From contig JAAOOA010000050.1 in NCBI GenBank assembly GCA_012861695.1, positions 600,001-664,000 on the forward strand: a stretch of 64,000 nt of DNA, read 5' to 3'. The notes below the pieces were generated by a model that worked only from the letters and a program-made list of their open reading frames with translations, searched no databases and had not been told where the DNA came from. The position numbers were made by a program, and so were the translations under genes. Each line of letters starts with the position of its first letter. Position 1 is the stretch's first letter. Source of the DNA: Trematomus loennbergii (taxonomy: Eukaryota > Chordata > Actinopteri > Perciformes > Nototheniidae). This document shows, piece by piece, positions 34,059 through 61,905 of the stretch.

Positions 34059-34798
34059 GAAGAGTGTAGGGTCCAGTCACTCGGGCATCGAAGGGTTAAG
34101 TGCCAAGATTTTGTTTTGTTTTCACATTTGTGTTTTCTTCATACTTTATTATCTATTTGTCTTTAAAATGTTGAGAGGAATATAATCCATTTGCATGTTT
34201 TTATTTTATATATTTTGTTGTTTTAATGACACATTTTAGACTTCACGGTTCCTGCTAGATTCCTTTCTAGTCCTTTGTTCATGTGCAAACTTTTTACTAT
34301 TTACTTTTGTTATTAATTGCTGCTACATCTTCTTTTCTTTGTCACTTTTATATACTTGATTTTTCTTTCAGTGATGTGGTTGCCTCTTTATTTAATATGG
34401 TAATCTACTCATTTCATTTTGCCTTCTTTCCGAACTCTCCCCTTTTGCTGTCACAATGTTCATTTTCCCTGTGTAGAACTAAAGATTTCTAATTGTGATT
34501 AGTTGTAAAATGTTAAAACGGACCTCAAATCCAGTTTCAGTTATTATCTTGTAGATGTGAAAGTTTGGAGTTTTGCTGTCAGAAACCTGCAGATGATGTT
34601 AAGTTATATATATATGTATATATATGATATACCTTTTTCTGCAGGCCTAGTAGGAAAGAAGCAGTACAGCGTTCAGTGTTGAAGGCACTGTGAGGCCTGA
34701 TCTCTGTGTTGGTGTAGTAATGCTGCCATCCAGAGGACATCATGTGACACAGGCTCAACCAATGGTGGAACGTATCAAGAAACACAGAGGCAGGGAAA
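34059..34798. other. intergenic, no recognised features
   Basis: T-rich sequence with no gene or repeat identified beyond a short TATATA run at 34606-34625. Confidence 0.45.
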
Positions 34799-35135
34799 GA
34801 TAAGAGATAATATAAGATAGAACTTTATTGATCCCAATTTGGGAAATTGTTGTGTTGCAGCAGCATAAAAAGACATGACATTATACAATAACAAATTAAA
34901 AGACAAGAAATAAACAAGAAAGTAGAAAATATACATGTTGAATTCACAAATTAACAATAACAAGATATAAGCAAGGTATTATATTTGCATAAGTATGTGA
35001 CAGATGGAATATTAAATATAAAATGTACAGTGAGAAACTATGGAGCAGAGAGTTCTCTTCCAGCCAGAGGTGATTTATTGTACAGTGTTATTGCAGTGGG
35101 CAGGAATGTTTTCCAGTATCGGTCCTTGTGCAGGG

Positions 35136-35907
35136 GAGCTGCAGCAGTCTGTTGGAGAAGGAGCTGCAGCAGTCTGTTGGAGAAGGAGCTGCAGCAGTCT
35201 GTAGGAGAAGGAGCTGCAGCAGTCTGTTGGAGAAGGAGCTGCAGCAGTCTGTGGAGAAGGAGCTGCAGCAGTCTGTTGGAGAAGGAGCTGCAGCAGTCTG
35301 TGGAGAAGGAGCTGCAGCAGTCTGTTGGAGAAGGAGCTGCAGCAGTCTGTTGGAGAAGGAGCTGCAGCAGTCTGTTGGAGAAGGAGCTGCAGCAGTCTGT
35401 AGGAGAAGGAGCTGCAGCAGTCTGTTGGAGAAGGAGCTGCAGCAGTCTGTGGAGAAGGAGCTGCAGCAGTCTGTTGGAGAAGGAGCTGCAGCAGTCTGTA
35501 GGAGAAGGAGCTGCAGCAGTCTGTAGGAGAAGGAGCTGCAGCAGTCTGTTGGAGAAGGAGCTGCAGCAGTCTGTTGGAGAAGGAGCTGCAGCAGTCTGTT
35601 GGAGAAGGAGCTGCAGCAGTCTGTGGAGAAGGAGCTGCAGCAGTCTGTAGGAGAAGGAGCTGCAGCAGTCTGTTGGAGAAGGAGCTGCAGCAGTCTGTTG
35701 GAGAAGGAGCTGCAGCAGTCTGTTGGAGAAGGAGCTGCAGCAGTCTGTGGAGAAGGAGCTGCAGTCTGTTGGAGAAGGAGCAGCAGCAGTCTGTTGGAGA
35801 AGGAGCTGCAGCAGTCTGTTGGAGAAGGAGCTGCAGCAGTCTGTAGGAGAAGGAGCTGCAGCAGTCTGTTGGAGAAGGAGCTGCAGCAGTCTGTTGGAGA
35901 AGGAGCT
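35136..35907. repeat. 25-bp minisatellite, about 31 copies
   Basis: The unit is built from GAGCTGCAGCAGTCTGTTG plus GAGAAG. Variants have TAG or TG in place of TTG, the latter making 24-bp units. Because 25 is not a multiple of 3, three units give a 25-residue period, and the array lacks stops in many frames on both strands. The array begins within what was the LINE C-terminal coding sequence (minus-strand SSFSNRLLQL). Confidence 0.97.
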
Positions 35908-35972
35908 CCGTTGACTGTCCAGCTGCAGGTGGAGAGGATGGGTGGGGTTATCCATGATGGACAACAGCCTGT

Positions 35973-36696
35973 TCAGTGTCCTCCTCTCCACCACAGCTTC
36001 AAAGGGGTCCAGCTTGATGCGATGACTGACCCAGCTTTCCTGATCAGTTTATTGATCCTGCTGGTGTCACCGGCTCTGATGCTGCCCCCCCAGCAGACCG
36101 CAGCAAAGAAGAGTGCACTAGCCACCACAGACTGATAGAAGATCTCCAGCATCTTGCTGCATACGTTGAAGGATCTCAGCTTCCTCAGAAAATAGAGTCG
36201 GCTCATCCCCTTCTTGTACACCAGCGTCAGTGTTGATCCTCTAGTTCAGCCCATTGTCTAAGTGCACTCCCAGGTACTTGTAGTCCTCCACAACTGCCAC
36301 ATCCTCTCCTAGAATGCACAGGGGCTGTGGAGACGTCCTCTTCCTCCTGAAATCAATGACCATCTCTCTGGTCTTGGCCACATTCAGAAGCAGATGATTT
36401 CCTCCAGTCCACTCAACAAAATCCTCCACCAGCGCTCTGTACTCCTCCTCCCGTCCATCCCTTATACACCCTACCACTGCAGAGTCATCCGAAAACTTCT
36501 GCAGATGGCATGACTCTGAGTTGTATTGAAAGTCAGAGGTGTATAAGGTGAACAGGAAAGGAGACAGCACAGTCCCCTGTGGGGCTCCAATACTACCAAC
36601 CACCACATCAGACAGCACACTGCCCAGCCGGACGTACTGTGGTCTGTCTGTGAGGTAGTTGGTAATCCAGGAGATGGTGGACGAGTTTACCCTCAT
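35973..36696 (-). pseudogene. LINE reverse transcriptase fragment
   Basis: The minus strand encodes SWITNYLTDRPQYVRL, GAPQGTVLSPFLFTLYTSDF, KFSDDSAVVG (the catalytic DD pair) and YKYLGVHLDNGLN. A stop replaces Trp near 36243 and is followed by a frame change. It continues as KKGMSRLYFLRKLRSF and FFAAVCWGGS, the thumb region, to about 35973. The ORF is non-functional as written. Confidence 0.85.
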
Positions 36697-36833
36697 AGCC
36701 TGCAGCTTGCAGAAAAGCTGCTCCTGCTGCTAATCCTGAGCCCTTTTGGATTGGAAAAATATAAATAAATATGTTTATTTGCCAATGTAAGCTATGTTTA
36801 AAGTAACTTTGTTGATAATCATAATGTTAAGCA

Positions 36834-37300
36834 CAGTGGTGTGAAGTAAATAAGTACATTTATTCAAGTATGTACTTAAGTCAAATTTTGAGGTACTTGA
36901 GTATTTCAATTTTTGTTTTGCTACTACATTTATTTTGTAGCTTTAGTTACTTCACAGATGTGGATGAATGATGTGAATCTAATCAAGTGTTAAACAGACT
37001 TTAGTTCCACCTGGAGTAAATTCACAAGCTACCTGCAGTATACAAAGTCATTCAAACTAGCTGCACCTTACCAGCTTGATAACACTTTAATGATCAATCA
37101 TTATAAAACATATCATATATATTATTTTGAAATGGACCAATCTGCACAATCACTACTTTTACTTTTGGTACTTTAACTATAGTTTGATGCTAATACTTTT
37201 GTACTCTTGAGTAACATTTTGAATGCATGACTTCCTACACTCTGGTACTTCTAATGTTACTTTAGTACGATATCTGAGTACTTCTCCTGTCTTCTAGTTT
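36834..37300 (+). mobile_element. CAGTGGTG-terminus hAT MITE, copy 1
   Basis: It starts CAGTGGTGTGAAGTAAATAA and runs through repeated TACTT words with TTGAGGTACTTGAGTATTTC and TGCTAATACTTTTGTACT, the consensus style of an abundant teleost hAT-derived repeat. The right end is degraded near 37300. Confidence 0.65.
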
Positions 37301-37710
37301 GCTTTACTTTTTACAGGCCATGTCTACGTCGTTGTGTACTCTTCCTGCTGGAAGAGCTGTCAGAACATCAATTTGGCCAAAAGACAGAAAGCTAATTTAG
37401 TCACAAGTTCTCTTTGTCGTGTATTTTTGTGTTCATGTTATCATCCAAAACCAATGTTGTTGTTTTGTTGCAGCTGTGTGGAAGAGGTGCTGCTGATTGG
37501 TTGCAGTGAGAAGGATGAGGAACAAGTGTGTCTGTGCAAATAATGTGTACTACCATGTGTAAAGGTTCTGCTGCAAGACATGAATTTAGTACTGGAACAA
37601 AGCTCATGGTTTTAGCAATGGATGGTTGTGTTTACCTAAGAACGTTATCTTATTATTAAAGTAGGTAATTTGACCATCCCCTTACCCTCTGGAAATTAAC
37701 AAAGTAATGG

Positions 37711-37737
37711 TTGTGTGTGTGTGTGTGGGTGTGTGTG

Positions 37738-37798
<61 letters not shown>

Positions 37799-37806
37799 TG
37801 CGTGCG
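37711..37806. repeat. (GT)n microsatellite
   Basis: Nearly pure GT run with a GCGCGTGCGTGCGTG end. Confidence 0.95.
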
Positions 37807-37999
37807 TGGTGGACAGTTACTGCTTCTCAGATTATGGCAGGTTGAAGCATATACATGCTACACTGCAGCAGAATAATAATATCTTTACAATATAATATAA
37901 TATAATATATTATAATATTATATAATTTAATTAAGGATACATACATTGCCCCTGATATAAGGCCAGTGGCTGTGTACCTTCAGTACATCATAAAGTGCA

Positions 38000-38224
38000 G
38001 GGATTCTCGTTCACCTTAGTAGAATTGCGTCCCAGAATTTGACTGGCAGTTACGGAATTGACGTTAATGTTTAGACGTAGCAGAGGCCCTGGTGGAAGGA
38101 AGTGGTCCCAGCGTGAACGAGAAGCCACCAAATCGGGACAGCAAGAGTGAATGACAGTGAGGAAATCCAACGAATGATTTAAAGTATTTTTATCCAAGAC
38201 TAAAATTGAGAAAAAATACACCAG
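38000..38224 (+). promoter_or_regulatory. dicer1: candidate dicer1 first exon (5' UTR) and promoter region
   Basis: A relatively unique segment between two copies of the same MITE ends in a strong donor, CAG followed by GTGAGA at 38225. It lies at a plausible distance upstream of the other UTR-exon candidates. The transcription start cannot be seen, and assignment to dicer1 rests on position and the splice signal only. Confidence 0.35.
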
Positions 38225-38923
38225 GTGAGATTATGTAGCACATTATATTATTGGTCTTCCTGGAATAACATTGCTATTGTGTATGTGTTGGCCTTATTAG
38301 CCATTAGCTAGTTAGCAGGCGGCTGTCTGACATGGTGATGGTGATGGTGATGGTGCATGGTGGCTGTAGCCGCTGTCCAGACGTTGTTTAGCCTTACACG
38401 CTGTACATTTCGGGTAAAGCAGTTTTCAGTTAAGCTCACGGGAGCAGGCATAAAGTTAATGACCATTACATAGCCAGGCTAAAAACTAGCTGCTTCAATA
38501 CAGGGACTAACCGTTAATGTAACGTTCGCTAGCCATGCTAGGCTAACTTGTTTAGCGTTGTTTCCATTGCAGTTATGAGTCTTAGCCCTGTTGCTATGTA
38601 AGGGGCTAATAGCACACTTTTTGGCTACTTCATTTGTCCCAATACATCACGGTATCAGGTAAGATAACGCAACGTAAATAAGCTAATTATTTATGCTAAC
38701 GTTAGCGCCCAGCTGTTAGTTAATGGGAGCTAGCGTCTTCAGTTAATACTTTGACACCATATTGAGGCCAGGGGTCGTGTTGCTCTTTGGAGTTCAGGTT
38801 ATCTCAAGCAGTCATCTCTAAATAGTTAATAACATAGCTTTTAAGGTTACGGCCATGTGTATTACATCAGCTACTCATGAGAAATGGAGCTGCTTAGTTG
38901 CTAACTAGCTAGCCAATGTTACT

Positions 38924-39450
38924 CAGCGTGGTCTCTACTTTAAGTACTTTTTTGACATACTTGAGTATTTCAATTTAATGCTACTTCATACTTCTTCTTC
39001 ACTACATTTCAGAGGCTATTATTGTATTTTTGTACTCCACTAAATGTATTTTAAAACTCTTTATACATATAACTTACTTTGTACATATCATATTAAAACA
39101 CTGATCTACACAGTATTTCATGTATATACATTTGACAATACAAACTACAATACTCAAATGCTCTGACATGTATAAAAACAGGATAATATAATAACTGTAA
39201 TAATATATTACTGCATAACTGGGAGTTTTACTTTTGATACTTACAGTGCTTAGAGATGTACGATTAGCTGATACTTATATACTATTTTGAAATGGACCAT
39301 TTTGCATTATGAGTACTTTTATTTACAGTACATTTTAGTGCTAATACTTTTGTACTTTTAACATTTGAAATCAGAACTTTTACTTGCAGCAGAGTATTGT
39401 AAGACAATAGTATGTATACTTTTACTTACTAAGTATTTCTTCCAACACTG
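38924..39450 (+). mobile_element. CAGTGGTG-terminus hAT MITE, copy 2
   Basis: Same family and orientation as 36834-37300: CATACTTGAGTATTTCAATT near the start, GCTAATACTTTTGTACTTTT near 39340, and TTCTTCCAACACTG as right terminus at 39450. Confidence 0.65.
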
Positions 39451-41146
39451 ATTATATTAACACAACACAGGACCCCCCCTGACACCAGCCCACCCCACAG
39501 ACATTCATGTAAACATGTTGTTGTTCTTTTAATACTTGAGCCAGTTTCATGTTCACCTCTCTGAATACCTTTTGCACATTTCTATACATCCTCATATGTG
39601 TAAACGTACCTGGAAATACACTTGATTCGGATTAACTACAATACTTGAGTACTTTCCACCAAAGTAACTTTCCACCATTGAATGTAGTGGTTACTGAGCG
39701 AGGAAACTGCTAATGCTGAATTAACACAGTTTCAGAGAATCAAATATATGAATGTCAAACAGGCCCTTGTTTATTTAGTTAATGGCTGGATATGATGCAG
39801 TAAAAAATGACATTGTGTTCTACATGTTTGTCTTGCTTGAAATACCCCGAGCATATTTATCTCTTTTTCTGGCAGCAAGACTGTGGGACAGTGGCACGTG
39901 TGTCAATATCACAGGTGTTAATGATTCAGTCATTTACAACTGACATTAGGATCAATGTTACCGTGTGATATGGTGTTCTATGAATACAAGTGATAGACTT
40001 TTAAGGACCAGAAGTATTCATGTCTTCATGTCAGGAGAAGGTGTTTTGGAGTGAAGCAAAGATCAAAAAGTGGCAAAATGTTTTGGACTGTTGCTCAAAT
40101 GGCATGTGCTGATCCTGGTTGGTCATTTCTGATTGTTGTTATTATCTTTTGGCCCTTATTTTGCACATAATTAATGTTCTGTTTTTATATACCATTTCAA
40201 ACTGGCCTACACTGATACTCTTTGACATGTGACACTGATGATTATGTTATGTCGCTAATGTAATTGATATTTGAAGTTTCAAAATAGATAAAGGCCTCTT
40301 ATAAACAGTATGTCACGAGTGTTTTACTGGCAGATCAAACCTGTTGCCATCAGCAGCTGTGGCTCAGGGTGTAAATGACTGTCTACAAATCAAAGGGTCA
40401 GTGGTTTGATCCCTTTGATCCTTTCATATATTCATACTCTGTTTTAAGGTGTATGTAAGTTGTAAATGTTTCAGCTAAATGACATATAATTGGGATTTTC
40501 TCTTTGACTAGTGGTATGTAAATAACATTCTACAGGCATATGGCAAATGAAAAAAAGACTGGTTTTCCAAATACAGTCAACTGGTTTAATACACACAAAC
40601 AAAAACTTTGACAGGCTTGCTATTTTGTGAACGAAAACAGAGACTTCCCATAGAGGCAGTTTTCTGTTGTGTGGATTTTTTGCCCCTCTGTTTACACTTT
40701 TACAGATTAGATATGATGCTTACAGCAGCCCAGCCGGACAGACAGTGTTCTCTCCCTTTTTTTCACTGATCCACATAACTTCCTCTGAAGGGGCTCAGCA
40801 ATACATACACCAAGCAAGAACAGTCCAAGGATTGGTGAAATAGTTATAATAACACACACACGTCTGTCGTTATAGTACAAGTCCTTTGCCCTAAACCCAG
40901 ACGAGCGGAGGGCAGCACGCCTGGCCCCGGACAGCTGAGGCAGTGAGACCTAAAGCTGCCCAGGCAAGACCTCATGCTGCCACTAGTGCATCTATCGAGG
41001 ACCTATATAAAATAAAATACTGAAATGTGTTGCCAAATATACTTGGAGAGGAAGAGAAACACTGTTATAGTGATGGATCATCCTTCCTCTGCTCATTGCA
41101 CCCAGCTGTACCCAGTACCATTTTCATTTTTCTCTCTGCGTTTAGT
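39451..41146. other. probable dicer1 5' UTR intron
   Basis: AT-rich sequence with a small piece of TACTT-type repeat at about 39640-39680 and a SINE at 40351-40490. No gene was recognised. Confidence 0.45.
40351..40490 (+). mobile_element. tRNA-derived SINE, degraded
   Basis: CAGCTGTGGCTCAGGGTG (A-box-like) and GTGGTTTGATCCC (B-box-like) form a tRNA-derived head. The tail includes GTTTCAGCTAAATGACAT, a LINE-derived 3' end. It is too diverged and long to be a tRNA gene. Confidence 0.7.
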
Positions 41147-41402
41147 GGGCAGCTGTGGCTCAGGAGGTAACACAGTCGTCCTCCAATCAGAGTGTGGTTA
41201 AATTCCCCTGCAGTCAACATGTCGTTGTATCCATGGAGAAGATACTTAACCCTTAAATTGCTCCCGATGGCCAACAGTGTTTGAGTGAATGTTAGTCTCC
41301 TTGAGCGGTAGCACCTTGTATGGCAGCCTCTGCCTCTGAATGTGTGTGAATGCTGACTTGTATATGTAAAAGTGAAAAAACACTATAATAATGCAGTCCA
41401 TT
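41147..41402 (+). mobile_element. tRNA-derived SINE
   Basis: GCAGCTGTGGCTCAGGAGGT starts the tRNA-like head, with GTGGTTAAATTCCCC as degraded B box. It is followed by a conserved body containing TTGCTCCCGATGGCC and GTGTGTGAATG. This matches the layout of widespread fish tRNA-SINEs. Confidence 0.8.
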
Positions 41403-41425
41403 TATTATTGCTTTTGTCTTTGCAG

Positions 41426-41472
41426 AGCTGAGGACCCATTCACAGTCCTTGACACTTCTCATTTGTGTAGAG
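41426..41472 (+). other. dicer1: candidate dicer1 5' UTR exon
   Basis: A 47-bp segment between TTTGCAG and GAG/GTGAGC, with no ATG. The splice signals are good and the position is right, but there is no expression evidence. It lies 46 bp before a hAT insertion (41518). Confidence 0.4.
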
Positions 41473-41517
41473 GTGAGCTGTTTTACTTTTGAGTCAAATT
41501 ATTATATTAGTCTAACC

Positions 41518-42367
41518 CAGGGGTCTGCAACCTTTTTGACCAAAAGAGCCATTCTGACCCCTTTTCCACCAATTTGTTTTGTCTGGAGCTGCAAAACATA
41601 TTTGATAGCTTGATAGCTTATAAAGTTGTATATATTGTTACATCAAAGACAAAAACTACAGTTTTTTTTGCATTTATTATTTATTACATTATAGAAAACT
41701 GTTTACCTCTAATAACAAACAAATAACTCGTATAAGGAGACTTCAAACTTTCAAATAAATCAACACAGCACTTGGGGAGTCCTCTGCACATTTGAAGAGG
41801 AAATGAATATAATTAAAATTGACCCACTTTGAAATCAATAAAACCTATAGCTGCACCCTAAAAAGAGTTAACTGATTGAATTATGATGAAGATCGTCAGC
41901 TGTCTTCCTCTTCCGTGTTTTCCCTCCAATACGTAAAGGCTGCAGCACCTTTGATAATCTCTCCACATATCAAACATCCCGGTAAGCCAGCATGGTTTGC
42001 TGTGAAAGCAGATAAACTCTAACCACGCAGAATGAAACCCTCTGTGTTCCTCCCATACTTTTCTTTTCTTTGATGTATCCATAGTTCGCTCATCGAGTGG
42101 GGCTCAGGTTATTCGCCTGTAAGAAAAGGCGCTGGTGCCAGTGGCGCGGGACCGTAGCAGGATGTGACGCATCTTTTAGTTCACCTAATTAAAAAACCGT
42201 TTTGTTTTTTATTTATGTGTACAGTATCACCTAAAATACAAGATACGGAACATTTTCAACAAAATATAAATAGTCCTACAAATATTTTTATTTTATTTCC
42301 TTCTTATTTTGTCTAAGCTCAAGGGAGCCAGAGCAGAGGGCTTAAAGAGCCGCGGGTTGCGACCCTG
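41518..42367 (-). mobile_element. hAT element with BED-like N-terminal ORF, copy 1
   Basis: It starts CAGGGGTCTGCAACCTTT and ends GGTTGCGACCCTG, imperfect terminal inverted repeats. The minus strand at 41858-42082 encodes MDTSKKRKVWEEHRGFHSAW, the N terminus of GTF2IRD2/ZBED-type hAT transposases. In the second copy at 63408 the same frame continues to HAGLPGCLICGEKLSK, a C-x2-C zinc-finger half. The rest of the transposase is deleted. Confidence 0.82.
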
Positions 42368-42533
42368 GTTAACAGTACTACATTAGCATCAGCAGATGCA
42401 GTCTCTGTGGAAGCTAAGCTAACTTGTATCCTTCCTCTACATACCTAGTCATTACACTACACTGTAATATAGACTTATATATGTCATATCTGCATTGCAA
42501 ACTGTATAACAATGTTCTCTGTTTGGTTTTCAG

Positions 42534-42642
42534 GTCTGTTACCTACTAAATGTGGGGCATCATCAGTACTTGATTGAGAGCCGTTTATCATGAAGCCAGA
42601 TTAAGTGTTGTCTGCTTATTCAAAAAGTCACACTTATTACCT
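42534..42642 (+). other. dicer1: candidate dicer1 5' UTR exon with two uORFs
   Basis: The segment follows GGTTTTCAG and ends before GTAAGT at 42643. It contains ATG at 42549 (seven codons, then TGA) and ATG at 42590 (four codons, MKPD, then TAA). If included in the mRNA, both uORFs precede the main start at 43911. Exon status is inferred from splice sites only. Confidence 0.45.
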
Positions 42643-43822
42643 GTAAGTATATTCCCTAAGAAATCCCTTCTCTTATTGACCAAATAATGTTCCCCCTTTA
42701 GAACTCACGCGTAAACAAGCTGTTTTTCAAACTCTTAAAAAGGCCTAGCAATTTTCTAAACCACATGCTCAAAGAAATCTTCTTCTCAATATCTAAGCTA
42801 TCATGTTGCAGACAAGAGCCAAAAACATCATTTTATAATGAATACATTATGATAACATAAAAAGTTCTATCACCAATACTAATTTCAGTGAATAGAGTTG
42901 AATGTGTCACAGTGTAACTCTATGGAACCTCCATTCAAGTTATCCAGCACAGCTGTCGCTAACAGCTATCTTCAACCTCACTTCTCTTTCGCCAATTTCT
43001 ACACTGATTTGCTGTTCACAATGTGGCAGAGAAATCATATGGCGTGTCCCATAATAGTGCATTTATTGCGTTATGTTGGTTTTAAAATGTCAGCCATTGG
43101 TAAACCTGTGAGTTTTGAGCCCTGATCTGTGGTACTGAAGAAAAACAAGTGCGGTCACATTTTGTTCTACAAAGACGTCTAGAGCGCCTCAGGTTCAAAG
43201 ACTTGATTTATGGCAGGTACCATTAGAAGGTCCATTCTTTCATATTTCATGGAAAAATCCAATCTTTTCAACCGCACACCTTGTATCACATTTCCAGACC
43301 AAGCAAACCACATTGCTACATTTCAAACTTAATAAACAAGAGCTCCAAAGAGGCTGTTATCAAGTTCTGAACAGGTGTTTTATCAAACTCCAAACAAGCC
43401 ATTTTCATGTTCAAAAGAAGGTTCTTTCTTTCTTGATCTAAGGAAGTTCTTAACAAGTCATTGTCATGTTCTAAACCATCTCCAAACCACTGTTGACATT
43501 CTCTAAGGAACATCCAAAAGCACTTGATCTGTAAACAAGCTGCCCTTTTCCCCAAACAACTCTAATGAAGCTGTCCTCAAGCTCTACTCTAGAAAGAAGC
43601 TCTTCCATTGCTGCTGTCACATTGTAAACAAGCTGCTTCAGAGCTCTTAATGAGCTGTTCTTGCCTTCGAAATAACGCTTTCAAGCCTGAAAAAGTGAGT
43701 TCAAAGCCGTTGTCTGGCCGAAGTAGTTTGCATACACACGTAGTTCACTAGAAACTCATTGTCTCTAATCAGTTATGTGTGGCAGAAAGTCTCTAACACA
43801 GTTCCATCATCTCCCCCCACAG
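42643..43822. other. dicer1 5' intron with AAACAAGCT quasi-repeats
   Basis: Sequence from about 42710 to 43690 repeats words such as GTAAACAAGCTG, TCATGTTC and TTCTAAACCA at irregular spacing. It looks like a very degraded tandem or composite repeat. No gene was recognised. Confidence 0.4.
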
Positions 43823-59970
<16,148 letters not shown>

Positions 59971-60298
59971 GTCAGTACAATCACTCGGTCACTCTTATTG
60001 CATTCATCTCCCCTAGGCAGTGGTACTCCAACGTCATACTATGTCATACTATGTCATACTATGACGTAATTAAGCCCAATAAGACTTCCATTGACTTGCA
60101 TTGGAAACTAGATGTCTGGTAATTAGTGCAGTGTTTCCCCTAGGATGGAGTCATAGCAGCGGTGCTAAGGCACGTGGGCCAGCATAATGTGAGCGCGGAG
60201 CGCGTGGCATTTTTAGTGTGTGCACGTGTGAAGTGCGCCCCGCCAATTAGTTTCTATGTGTCTGCCAGCACAAGAAAGGCTCTTGAGGCCTAGTACCA

Positions 60299-61905
60299 GG
60301 GCCGGTTCTAGACAATTTGCTGCCCTAGGCGAGATTTTATATATAAAGAATATATGAAAAATCTCTACAAAAGACAAATACACTACAAAAACAGAAACTT
60401 ATTGACATAGGTAATAGACGTCAAAATGGCTTCAAATGTATTCAGTATTGTATGAACATGTTTGAATTGGGGGTGGACGTCACATCCTCTAGGCAGTGCT
60501 TCTCAAACCTTTTTCAGTAATGTACCCCCTTTGAAACATTTTCTCAGCCAAGTACCCCCTGACCGACCCCGAACATTTTTGATCGAAAAAGCCTATATAA
60601 ATAATTACAATATAGTGATGTTCCCTCAGTGTGTGATTTATTAACTGCTTCGTGCATGAATTACAACAAACTAAGGATATTTTCATTTTATGCATGAAAA
60701 AAAATAACGTTTTTATAAAACAGGTTTTTCCAAGGAGTTTTTCAACTGAAGTAATATATGTTTAACAAACTAATGAACAAAATGATATATTGTGAAAAAC
60801 TATAATATACACATTTGACATGTTTATATGAGGACCCCCTTGGTGGTTCTAGGAATTTTTATATAAAATTGTGTTTTCTATTTAATTTATTGTACTAAGA
60901 TTATTTTTGTAATCATGCATGGTATTTTTTTAATTAACCTTTTTTTTTTTTTTTTTTTTAATCTCACGTACCCCCTGCAGTACCCCAACGTACCCCTAGG
61001 GGTCCGTGTACCCCCATTTGAGAACCACTGCTCTAGGGGGGTCCGGGGGTATGCCTCCCCAGGAAGATTTTCTTGAACATTTTAAAGTAAAATGCTTCAA
61101 TCTGGTGCACTTTGAGCACACAATTACTAGAGACCTGATCTAGGGGAACTCTAAAACACCCATCTGAAAAAGATCGGTTTACATTTTAATAATCAATAAG
61201 TATATGAACATAACCAATAACCTACCATAGCCAATAACAAATAAATGTATTTTATTTTTGTTGTTCATCTTATTTTACCTTAACATTTATTTATTCATGC
61301 ATATTTTTGTATCTCTCCAACTGTAAACGATATTTTTGGTTTACTGTCCTATAGTATACATTGGAATGATTTCAAACCTGTTTTTATTTATCCTAATAAT
61401 TATAAAGGAGTGTTTACATAATTTGTGGTCCCACTGAGATAACTTAGACTAAAGTGAACTATCTAAACCCTCAGAGAGTCCTTTACCTCACTGAGCCTCT
61501 CAGTCTGACAGGAGAGCTCTCCTCCACCCTGGTTGTAGAAACATCTACTTCTTATATCCGTTAGCGCAGCTAGCACCAGATTCTAATAACAACAGCGCTG
61601 GTACCGGTGCGCCCTCTCTCTCTCTCCCTCGCTCGCTCTCTCGCTCCCACACTCGCACTTCGGCTGTGAGCTGCGGGTGACTGATAAGCCAACATCCCCC
61701 ACTTTCATCACTTACAGCGCCCATCGTACAGGGCAAATGAAAAGTGTAACCGGGGTGAAAAGGGAGTTACATTTACTTAATTATGAATGTTGTTACATCA
61801 AGGCCGGAAATTAGGATGAGCGCCAACGGTGAAAAATGTTTTTTCCCCTCCCAGAGCTACCAGCGCAGCGCCCCCCAGATCTGGCGCCCTAGGCCAAAAA
61901 TCGGC
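60299..61905. mobile_element. CAGGGCCGG-terminus element, middle layer
   Basis: The left end CAGGGCCGGTTCTAGACAAT with CCCTAGGCGAGAT and the right end GGCGCCCTAGGCC, then AAAAATCGGCCCTG, form inverted termini. The target duplication is not clear (AGTAC occurs near both ends). The body includes the inner hAT at 60494-61030 and more repeat-like sequence to 61700. Confidence 0.7.
60494..61030. mobile_element. CAGTGCTTCTCAA-terminus hAT MITE, inner layer
   Basis: The terminus CAGTGCTTCTCAAACC and the right end TTTGAGAACCACTG are inverted repeats. CTCTAGG is repeated on both sides (60487-60493 and 61031-61037). TACCCCC words occur at both subtermini. A common noncoding fish hAT type. Confidence 0.85.

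Larger units (their letters stand above)
34799..36720 (-). mobile_element. Rex/CR1-like LINE, 5'-truncated, with internal minisatellite
   Basis: Read on the minus strand from 36696, the reverse transcriptase motifs appear in order, followed by a C-terminal region expanded by the 25-bp tandem repeat. The 3' end is near 34799, where the plus strand reads AAGATAGAACTTTATTGATC, a familiar end of this fish LINE family. The copy starts abruptly near 36720, so the endonuclease is missing. The exact clade is uncertain. Confidence 0.8.

Noticed and set aside
34985..36135. ORFs of 132-318 codons with Ser/Gln/Leu repeats
   Set aside because: They arise from the 25-bp minisatellite in a dead LINE; no evidence of an independent gene.
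41147..41402. tRNA gene
   Set aside because: The A and B boxes are degraded and followed by a SINE body; no cloverleaf with intact acceptor stem can be drawn.
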